From the NCBI RefSeq assembly GCF_024362695.1, contig NC_065419.1:10788678-10852677 (forward strand): a stretch of DNA of 64,000 bases. Direction: 5' to 3'. This DNA is from Pectinophora gossypiella. Lineage: Eukaryota; Arthropoda; Insecta; Lepidoptera; Gelechiidae. Below the pieces are notes generated by a model. The model worked only from the letters and a program-made list of their open reading frames with translations. It was not told where the DNA came from and ran no database searches. This document shows positions 55,771 to 64,000 of the stretch, in pieces; the stretch's first letter is position 1; each line of letters opens with the position of its first letter. Position numbers and translations under genes: made by a program.

Positions 55771-57133
55771 GTAAAACGAGGTGTTTTGTATGAAGTGTCT
55801 GGGATATGTCCTGAGGTAAATCCAGCTCGGCACCGATACGAATTGGTGCGGGGCGCAAATTGTCCGTTCTAAACGTAGTGTTCATTCTTTACTAGATGAC
55901 CCCGCGAACTTCTTATCACCTTTTTCCATATTTGTTCACCGTCAAACCTTCCTTGGACTTCCGAGAATATTTCAAGACTACAATTAGCTAAATCGGTTCA
56001 GCCGTTCTCGGGTTTTAGCGAAACAAACGAACAGCAGTTCATTTTTATTACAGACACAACGCCTTAGTCGATTTTAAAAAAAAACAGGTTATTTTTTAAT
56101 TTGTTAGGGAGGATGATAAAAGCATTTTGTGTTTCGTCTTCTCCAGTACAGCAACCAGCCTCAGTATTCCTGTCACTAGGGCTGTATCGGGCTAGAGACT
56201 TAATATTTATTCTATTACACCAAGAAACTGTAATATTCTATAAATTATAATACGTTTGTTATTCTACGTCCCTTCTCACTGTCAAAGTTCAAACTACTAA
56301 CTACTTAGAAAGAGGGTTCTGGATGTATTATTCATACGAATTAATATCTGATAAATTCATTGTCAAGCTTAATAATCTCTACACAGTTACTTTAGATGAA
56401 GAATTTCTAATTAACTGAATCACTATTAGATGTAAGTATTATGTGGTGAATCCTTTAATTTCGGATCTAAACGCCTACAGAACATTAAATCAAATTAATT
56501 TCCATTTTATTCAATGTGATACTGAGACAAAGAAAGTACCTACACTGTTGAGTATCAAAATCTATTTACCGAAATCCACTGTACAATATTTGGGTAATTC
56601 TCACCAAATCTCGAAATTCGGTCGACACAACATTGTGAAAAAAAATGTAAATTAAATGTTTTTTTTTTCAACAATTTCATAGTATGCATGTAACTTGATA
56701 TGTATAATATAGTAGGCCCCAGAAAAAAAGTCCGTTTTTCTTTTTGCCGAAGTTTTTCTAAGCCTTTTCGGGGTCGGATTTCATTTTCTCTCTGCGCTTT
56801 CTATCATACTCTTTCTTTCTTAATTGAGCTTCTTCCATGGACAACTTCTTTCTATTTGAAGTTATTTTCTCTAAAGCAACAAATCAATGCGAAAATTAGG
56901 TTAGCAAGAAAGTTAGCGAAAGAAAAAGAAAAATTTTAAATAATGTTGGTACTTACCCGTTCTATGTACATAAAATACAAATTACATTAATTTTAATTGA
57001 AAATCATTCACAAGTTTTGGTTTGGAATAATGACGATTTTAATAAAAGAAGCACTGGCCTGCGTGAGACGCTATTACGAATTAAGTAGGTCTTTATTACG
57101 GGAATTAGGTATTCATTATAAAAACGACGTCCG
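55771..57133. other. no gene; repeat H fragment
   Basis: 55895-56050 carries 'taaatcggttcagccgttct', a phrase abundant in Lepidoptera repeats. Frames of 70-80 codons at 56443-56939 have no domains. Confidence 0.4.
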
Positions 57134-57237
57134 TTTTCTTCTATGGAATTCCATTTGCTTCGACCCAGACACACTTTTCTTGCTTCCTTTACATCCATCA
57201 ATCGTTTCATACACGCACGCCGGTTGCAACCCTAATA
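57134..57237. repeat. interspersed repeat F, copy 2
   Basis: Matches 305-460 over about 100 bp. Confidence 0.65.
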
Positions 57238-57288
57238 TGTAGGTACTTATATATTTTATTTTTATCAAAAAATAACATAGGTATTACG

Positions 57289-57357
57289 TTCTTCTTCTCT
57301 CGAGTGGCTTGTGAGATCAGTTGCCGACCTCATCAACCCTGGTGTCCGTTATTATTT
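57289..57357 (-). mobile_element. SINE-A tail scrap
   Basis: (GAA)n inverted and part of the tail domain. Confidence 0.65.
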
Positions 57358-57453
57358 TTAGATTTACTTTAAAAAGGTGTAGGCATGTTTTGTTCAGATG
57401 TTAGCGAAGTGAGAAAAGACCCTACTTTTTAGCGTCTCATGTTGTACATAGGT

Positions 57454-57790
57454 GCCATGGTAGCTCAGTTGGAAGAACGCTTGACTCTCACTGCGAGGTC
57501 ACAGGTTCGAATCTAGCACGGGCCTAATTCCCGAGTTCATGTTCGGATCAGAAATGGTTATCACGAGCTGAGTGGCAAAAGAAAATATCGTGAAGAAACC
57601 CACCTTCCCGAAAAATGCGTTTCGGAGGTATGTGACCTAAACTGGGCTAGGCGGGTTGGAAGGTCGGACAGGCAGTCGCTTCTGTAAAAAATCGGTTCTG
57701 TCAAATCTTCAGTTTAGGTAACTGGACTCTGTGAATACGGAATAACCAGAGAGATGGATTAAGAGTGGCTGTTGGAGATGATGATGACAT
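57454..57790 (+). mobile_element. SINE-B, full length
   Basis: tRNA-like head with A box ('ggtagctcagttggaag') and B box ('aggttcgaatct'), body ('catgttcggatcag', 'ggaggtatgtgacct'), 3' region, and GATGATGATG tail. Confidence 0.87.
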
Positions 57791-57943
57791 TGTTCGTAGG
57801 AAAAGTAACATCATTAAAATAATAGGAAGCACCAGTGCACAATTTTAGTTGCAAAGTAGGTAGTTTGCGCGCACATGAGGAATACTTTGTTGCAGTTGTT
57901 GAGTACTAGATTGCTATTTGTAATTCAAATTAATACGGAAGAA

Positions 57944-58202
57944 AATGTAGCCCAGCTTGTAGAACGCTTGCCTCTCACATTGAGGTCGCAGGTTCGAATC
58001 CAGCACAGGCCTAAACTAATGATTGTCGAATTTGTTTTCAAATTCACGTTTGGATCATAAATGATTATCACGTGCTCAGCGGTGAAGGAAAATATCGTGC
58101 GGAAACCCACATTCCCCAGAAATGCATTTCGGAGGTATGTGATCTAGCCTGTATTGAGCTGGTTTTCCCTTCGCGGGTTGGAAGGTAGTAGGTAGGTTGG
58201 TA
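57944..58202 (+). mobile_element. SINE-B, second tandem copy
   Basis: Head ('gcccagcttgtagaacgctt', B box 'aggttcgaatcc') and body to 'cgggttggaaggtag', then GTAG repeats replace the usual 3' end. Confidence 0.8.
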
Positions 58203-58641
58203 GGTAGGTAGTATCATCGTCGTGCCAATTAGGAGTCGAAGTGGTCGCCATGGCCGAAATCGGTCGGAGAGATCATCATCACATTCAAATAATATTTATT
58301 TATTTACATTTAGTAAAAATAAAGAATGTTTTGGTACACACACAAATATTTCTTTTTAGAACCTGACTAAAAATAAATTGCAAAGAAATTTGAGAATTTA
58401 AGAGATAAAACCGTAACAACATATTGTTTTCTTTAATAAAATTATGGTAAATAATTAAATCTCATAAATCTTTTGAAGAAACGGTATGTATTGTAGGGTC
58501 TACCCGCACGATTATGCTAATACAAAGTCCCTTGTGGCCATTGCAAAAGATACATTTCGTTTGAAATGGGTGTAAATTAACCGCGTTTCCATTTTAAAAA
58601 TAAGCGAGCGGCGAATGTGCCATCAGATGGGAATAATTAAA

Positions 58642-58726
58642 TGCCAAGGAGAGAGAGAGAGAGAGAGAGAATGTTGGCACATTCACCCTCTCTCTCTCTC
58701 TCTCATTTCATTATTTTTGCTTGGCA
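58642..58726. repeat. GA/TC microsatellite hairpin
   Basis: TGCCAAG, then (GA)n, GAATGTTGGCACATTC, (TC)n, and CTTGGCA at the end. The GA and TC tracts are inverted copies around a short palindrome, so the stretch can fold on itself. Confidence 0.8.
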
Positions 58727-59131
58727 GCAAAAATAAATCCAATCAATATGTAATAATTCTATTGAACTCTGCATAAACGTTCAGCGTTTGTTGTTTTTTA
58801 TTGGTAAGTCAGAAAAAGTATAGAAGGTATTCAGTTTCGTTTTGAGAAAGGAAACACTGGTCAATGAGAGACTTTCCCCCAAAAAAATATAGGTGGCGCT
58901 GTACAAATTTGTCTTCTTTTAACCTATATATAACAAACATGCATCTTTTATCTTTGGTTTTGTGTATAAATGATGACCCTTGTTATAACACCCAGGTACA
59001 AAACATCTTCCACCCATTATTATTGTGATCAAAGTAAAGAGTAGCAATGAAGCAACATAATTCTATACATATCTGATTCAAATATCAAGCAAAAAATTTT
59101 GTTATATATGCCTATGCACCTACTAAGTATA

Positions 59132-59360
59132 CAGGGTGTTAGTGACATCGTAACGAATACTCAGAGGGATGATTCAGACCATGATTCTGAGTTAATATCA
59201 AGTAGAATTTTCCGTCGCAAAATTCATGTTTTTTATTTTAGTTTTTTTAAATTATTTTCAATTCTATACTTTTGCGATGGAAAATTCCACTTGATATTAA
59301 CTCAGAATAATCAGCTGAATCATCCCTCTCAGTATTCGTTACGATGTCACTTACACCCCA
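59132..59360. mobile_element. MITE M1 copy f, 229 bp
   Basis: CAGGGTGTTAGTGACATCG at the left and the inverted end 'cgatgtcacttacacccca' at the right, with TA on both sides. Long arms continue to 'ggaattttccgtcgcaaa'-like sequence. Confidence 0.85.
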
Positions 59361-59392
59361 TACAAGTACATACAGTAGCCATACAAGTAGGT

Positions 59393-59620
59393 ATGGGTGT
59401 TAGTGACACTGTAACGAATACTGAAGGGGATGATTCAGACCATGATTCTGAGTCGATATCAAGTGGAATTTCCTGTCGGAGAAGTCATGAAAATTTTAGA
59501 GCTTATTTAAAATATTTTCCGTTCCATACCTTTGCGACGGAAAATTCCACTTAATATCAACTCAGAATTATGGCCTGAATCATCCCTCAAAGTTTTCGTT
59601 ACGATGTCACTAACACCCTG
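59393..59620. mobile_element. MITE M1 copy g, 228 bp
   Basis: Left end slightly changed ('atgggtgttagtgacac'), right end TCACTAACACCCTG then TA. It lies 32 bp from copy f in the same orientation. Confidence 0.85.
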
Positions 59621-59626
59621 TATAAG

Positions 59627-59964
59627 AATGTCGCAAACTCTTTGTTTGGGCAGCGACTGGCTGGTCTCCGGCCTGTCATGAAATGTCATTTTTGATTTTA
59701 TTTTATGTCGTCTTTCTACGGTGCTCTTGTCGCTTACATTTTTACACGTATAAAAACATAAAATCTATAAAAATGACATTTCATGACATACTACGGAAGA
59801 CCTTCCATATTGAAATTGAACAGCAAAGGAAATGTACTGAAGACTAGGCAGCATGGTCTTATGATCTTAGCCTGACCCTCAAATGAGCAAAAGGAAAAAA
59901 ATAATAATTTCATGACAGGCTGGAGACCAGCCAGTCGCTGCCCAACTAAATAGCTTGCGACATT
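59627..59964. mobile_element. 338-bp MITE with ~55-bp inverted ends
   Basis: 'aatgtcgcaa' and 'gggcagcgactggctggtct' at the left face their inverted copies at the right (59910-59964). A second inner pair around 'atgacatttcatgaca' is also present. Non-coding, different family from M1, starting six bases after copy g. Confidence 0.78.
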
Positions 59965-59996
59965 AATTATCAAACCAATAACATAACATAACATAA

Positions 59997-60160
59997 ACTG
60001 CCTATATACGTCCCACTGCTGGGCACAGGCCTCCCCTCAATCAACCGGAGGCATACTCCACCACGCTGCTCCACTGTGGGTTGGTGGAGGTGTTTTTACA
60101 GCTAATAGCCGGGACCAACGGCATAACGTGCCTTCCGAAGCACGGAATCATCTTACTTAC
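59997..60160 (-). mobile_element. SINE-A2, 3' part with internal deletion
   Basis: A2 tail ('ccactgctgggcacaggcct'), a deletion after 'aaccggag', then core. The head is missing. Confidence 0.78.
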
Positions 60161-60689
60161 TTTAAAGAATATGGTCAGCAATGACAAATTCTAAGATCTA
60201 GCCACGACACATATATGAATAGATGGCCTGGTAATCTGTCGCCATGTTTCATTCTATCCATTTTAGATTCAAGGTCAATTACCCCCGGTATTAGTACGTG
60301 TACTTCAGCCAAAGTACCTTCTACATTTGCTCAGAATGCTTACACAATTACGGGCCAAGAGTGGTCTAAAACTCATTTTGCCTCACGTTGTAATTGAATA
60401 GTTTCTTTCTTTAGTGTAGGTACTTACTTATTTACCTTCTGTACTTACTTAAGTTTATTTAATTCGAAAATAAAGATTTTTTAGGCTTTTAGTGACGCTT
60501 GGAAAAGTCTGGCTTCACCTGGGTACAATGTTACTAAAAATGTATGCATACAGAGTCGAAAAAGCGTTCCGGGAGGTAGATTTTGGTTGCGGTCCCATAC
60601 TCGCGGGCACGCACGCGGTGTTCGGGTTCATGGCCGATTTTGTTTGCAGTAAGTAATTACGTTTTGATACGTAGTAAAAACGGCCTCCT
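60161..60689. other. no gene; possible LINE scrap
   Basis: 'gatggcctggtaatctg' near 60221 resembles the RNase H tail region at 36590-36610. Otherwise unassigned. Confidence 0.3.
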
Positions 60690-60922
60690 AAAAATTGGGC
60701 TCCCGATATGGAGAACCACTTCCTATGAGCCCTGGTTTGATTTGGGAATGCCCAAATGCTGCATGCTGATAACCCGATTGTCCGAAAGTAAGATTGTTTT
60801 TCGGATTGCGAGTTATGCAGTTAGTCCCGGGTACTTATCCGTTACATTTTAGGGGCTCAAAAATCATCACGGTTGATTAGGTTGTTAATCCATATAACCC
60901 ACATGATAGAAGAAGAAGAATA
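60690..60922 (+). mobile_element. SINE-A, highly diverged copy
   Basis: Head and core are heavily changed ('gattgtccgaaagtaagat') but the GAAGAAGAAG end is intact. Confidence 0.6.
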
Positions 60923-60941
60923 AACCTAGCTCAGACGCTGG

Positions 60942-61390
60942 TGGGGAGCGGAGAGTTGCCGTTCTATACGCAGTATTATTCCTTATTCAGACAAGAATGT
61001 CTAGGAAAAACTAGGCTGCGACAGCCAGTAACAATACAAATGCATTTTAGGAGGTATGTGACCTGTATTGGGCTGGTTTTCCCTTCGCAGGTTGGAACAT
61101 CAGACAGGCAGTCGCTTCTGTAGAAAACCGGATCCGTCAATTCTTCAGGTTACGTAAGCGAACCCTGTGAAAAACCGGACAACGCTAGGAGATTATGACT
61201 GCGTATAGAACGGTAACTCTCCGCCCCGCCCCAATAGTGTCGCGCCGAGATGGATTTACCTTACCCCCTCTGGGTCTTACTTTAGTCTAAATAGTCGTAA
61301 GGCGCTAAGGAGCGCTGGCTGTCTATCTCTCTTGCACTGGCGCGGGTAGCGACATGCGGTATGAATGAGATTTTTGTACGGAGTGGGCGG
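60942..61390. repeat. foldback arms of repeat I enclosing SINE-B
   Basis: 'gcggagagttgccgttctat' (about 60950) is inverted at 61199-61225. Repeat I continues to about 61390, as at 2385. The SINE-B piece at 61040-61195 lies between the arms. Confidence 0.6.
61040..61195 (+). mobile_element. SINE-B 3' part
   Basis: 'ggaggtatgtgacctgtatt', 'cagacaggcagtcgcttctg', 'gtgaaaaaccgga'. Head absent. Confidence 0.78.
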
Positions 61391-62223
61391 GGATCAAAGT
61401 TTTCTGCGAAAACTGCCATTGAAGTCGACTAAGTATTCATACCCTGTATGCTATGATCAATTTATACCTACAAGGTTATGAGCTAATCTTCCGTGACATC
61501 CATTTCAAAAGCAATCTCTACGACACGCTCGGGGCAAAAAGAAACTTATTTGGGAACATAATATTGTTACTATTAGTAGCAAATATTACAGTAACTTATC
61601 CTTCTATAAGTATATGGATCGATTGGTCGTTCATTAAATAATATTATTATTATATAAATAGCCATTCGTTCCACTGCTGGGCACAGGCCTCCCCTCAATC
61701 AAATGTAACAATAACATGATTACTTACTTGAAAATACAGGAAAACAAAACAAAAGAGAAACGGAAGGAACGGGAAGTATAATTCAATTTCCCAAAAATAC
61801 GTCTACATAAAGTGTACGTGCTTTTTGAGGAATTATTGGCGCTTTCTCAGGAAATGGTTCGATACAGCCATAGTTACTGTGGCCCTGTCACGCAAATCAC
61901 ATGTGGTACAGAAGCAAGCCATCAATTCTCATTCGTTGAGCACCAGTTCGAAATTGCAATAATGAGTTATTCATTTAAGTACATTAAAGTCAGTTGCTGA
62001 AACGCTCTTTAAATTTTAAAGGCGTCTTTAAATATTAATGGACCATTAAATTGTTGCCCAAAACAAAATTAACAATAATTTTAATGTTCCTTTAAATATA
62101 ACTAATGAATTGTCAAACTAGGACATTTTCCGAAAGTAGCGTTGCACAACTCGATTTTAGCGCCATTTTAGCTCTCCCGCAGTTTTTATTAACACAGTTG
62201 GCTTCGACCATAATAGACTAATA
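61391..62223. other. no gene; SINE-A2 tail scrap
   Basis: 61655-61702 contains the A2 tail ('ccactgctgggcacaggcct'). Frames of about 62 codons have no recognisable domains. Confidence 0.4.
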
Positions 62224-62470
62224 TAAAATCGTTTCATGCGGAAAGCCACGGAAGCTCCGTGGTTCCTACATTTTATTCTTGTTTGCAAGTTGGGTCCAGG
62301 ATTGATAAAACCACGACGAAAGACCATCATAATTATTTTCGACGTAAGTACAAACTTGGATGCTTTCCTGGAAGGCTGGCCGGAGGAAGCACTGGAGAGA
62401 GAGTCCTGAATGGAGGGAGGCCTTTGCCCAACAGTTCACACTTCACACACTTCAGGCTAGATAAGGTAAG
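62224..62470 (+). mobile_element. LINE scraps
   Basis: 62228-62268 matches the Jockey ORF2 piece at about 35440-35500 ('aaatcgtttcatgcggaaag'). 62370-62430 looks like another LINE 3' end ('ggagggaggcctttgcccaa'). Confidence 0.5.
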
Positions 62471-62579
62471 ATAAGTACAAATAAGTATATTTCTTTAAGT
62501 ACTTAAACGATTGTATCGTTAGCATTTTATACCGGGTAATAATATATTTATTTATAATCGTTGTAAATAAGCGTTTACA

Positions 62580-63025
62580 TAACCTGAAGGCAGGATCCCT
62601 TCATTGCCGTCTGCCACCACCAATTCTACCACCAGTGGGGGCAGATAGAACTTTTTAGTAGGGTTTAGGGTTTAAGGGTTTAAGATACTTTATTTCTCAA
62701 AAGAATACATTTGATTCGCTTACTGAGAAATAATCAATTTCGTATAGCAGTTTCAACAACATTAGGTACCTAAATAACATTACGAGACTTCTATACTAAT
62801 AAGTAGGTACCTGTGTTCTATATGAGTTGACACTTTTATTGTTCTGTCCACCACCAACACAAGATTCACACTACGATTAAAACCATTAATAATGTTTAAG
62901 TAGTACATAAAGTAAATTTGTTTTATCTGCCATCCCTGGTGGCAGACGGTGCCACAACAGTTCTATCTGCCCCCACTGGCGGTAGAATTGGTGGTGGCAG
63001 ACGGGAATAAAGGCGCCTGGTATCC
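62580..63025. mobile_element. foldback element with inverted ends
   Basis: 'gtctgccaccaccaattcta' (62610-62630) and 'gtgggggcagatagaac' recur inverted at 62958-63003. The centre has a short run of TTTAGGG/TTTAAGG-like units and AT-rich DNA. Confidence 0.6.
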
Positions 63026-63140
63026 CCAAAGGTAAGTTGTATAGTATACGCACCCACTCCTCGCCAGATATGTTTAAATGTCATGTAATAGGAGGCGAGC
63101 CTATTGCTTCTTCTTCTTTGCGAGTCGATGGCGATCGAAG

Positions 63141-63584
63141 CTAAATTTTTGCTGACCAATGATTGGCCACGCTTACGGCATTATCAGTGGCTTCGTACAG
63201 GTCTTCAATAGTGCAGGTGTTAGGGCACTTAGGACAGCACAAAAGGTGAGCCATAGTTTGTGGTGATACTCCACACTCGCAATCATCGCAACCATCAACC
63301 AGGTATCCCCACCTGCAGAGATTATCCTTGCAGCGGCCAACCTGTGTCCGGAGCCTATTTAAAGACTTCCATGTGGGCCACGCTAGATTACTTCCAGGCG
63401 GGAGACCCTCCGATGGCGCGATAAAAGGGGTGGGAGAACACTTCCGCCGCCAAAGATTTAAGCGGGCTTGGCTAGGTTCGGAATCCAATGGAGCCACCTC
63501 TTTAAGGAAGCTGTGACGACTTTTAAGCCTTTGAGGCCTATTGCTATTAACCAGGCACAAATAATGGAAACCTTGTAATATCAA
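63141..63584 (-). pseudogene. LINE ORF2 C-terminal fragment
   Basis: An open 147-codon minus frame, 5'-truncated. It contains RLRTQVGRCKDNL, then CECG and QTMAHLLCCPKC, a Cys/His-rich motif found at the C-terminus of several non-LTR retrotransposon polyproteins, and ends NHWSAKI. The preceding RT is missing and the upstream side joins a SINE-B scrap (63585-63625). A nucleic-acid-binding role is likely for the parent protein. This copy is a relic. Confidence 0.7.
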
Positions 63585-63625
63585 TTATCTATGATCCGAA
63601 CATGAATTCAACCTCATAAAGTCTA
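63575..63625 (-). mobile_element. SINE-B scrap
   Basis: 'atctatgatccgaacatgaa' matches the body of SINE-B. Confidence 0.55.
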
Positions 63626-63890
63626 ATTCAGTGGTTCAGGGCCCTTAGATTCGTACTCATGACATTGTGATATTGTAATAGTCATGCGTACTGCGAACAG
63701 GGCAATATGTTGCTTTGTAAACAAAATATCTACTTGGCATTGAACACCCTATACCCTGGAAGTACCTCCTTAAGCCCTTAAAAGGGTCATATCGCCGACC
63801 GTCCGTGCCCTTCCAGTCACTAATCTTTAAATGGCACCTCGAGTATACAAAAATATACTCCTTATATTGTATAAATTACAAAATCTGAAC

Positions 63891-64000
63891 GACCTCCGTG
63901 GTCCAGTGGTTGAGCGTTGGGCTAACGATCCGGAGGTCCCGGGTTCGATTCCCGGTGGGGACATATCACAAAAAATACTTTGTGGTCCCTAGTTTGGTTA
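63891..64000 (+). mobile_element. SINE-A, cut by the window end
   Basis: Complete tRNA-like head with A box ('tggtccagtggttgag') and B box ('gggttcgattccc'), then the start of the linker. Confidence 0.85.

Overview
The window looks like nuclear DNA of a moth or butterfly (Lepidoptera). It is AT-rich and has almost no host coding sequence. It is crowded with short tRNA-derived SINEs, 5'-truncated Jockey/RTE-like LINE ends, small TA-flanked MITEs and other repeats of types I associate with noctuid-like moth genomes. The species assignment is inference: no search was possible.

Host gene content is minimal. One confident host exon is seen, on the minus strand at 19818-20229. It is the first coding exon of a secreted type-B carboxylesterase, with a signal peptide, and it ends at a strong splice donor. 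The rest of that gene should lie at lower coordinates. No further esterase exon was recognised there, so much or all of 1-19817 may be its first intron, filled with transposable elements.

The largest structure is a 6.1-kb errantivirus-like endogenous retrovirus at 25590-31672. It has two identical 271-bp LTRs, a 4-bp ATAT target duplication, a tRNA-Ser-type primer site, one gag-protease-integrase frame, an env gene and a polypurine tract. The whole reverse transcriptase/RNase H block is absent, yet the frame stays open from Gag through protease into an integrase with an intact zinc finger and DD35E triad. Env is uninterrupted and its last ~20 codons lie in the 3' LTR. A run of ten A's puts the integrase tail out of frame. 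Identical LTRs say the copy is young, so it was probably mobilised in trans.

The rest is a layered repeat landscape. Three SINE classes share one central core domain: a tRNA-headed class (SINE-A), a second tRNA-headed class with a different tail (SINE-A2) and a chimera with tRNA-like and 5S-rRNA-like promoter blocks (SINE-5S). A separate tRNA-headed family (SINE-B) ends in GAT repeats. There are many copies of one Jockey-clade LINE 3' end, some under 100 bp with visible target duplications. At least six MITE/foldback families are present, several nested in each other or in SINEs. Region by region: 1-19.8 kb, repeats (presumed intron); 19.8-20.3 kb, esterase exon; 20.3-25.6 kb, repeat-poor AT-rich DNA; 25.6-31.7 kb, retrovirus; 31.7-64 kb, repeats, including nested stacks at 13.6-15.6, 40.7-41.6, 46.6-47.5, 49.8-50.5 and 59.1-60.2 kb.
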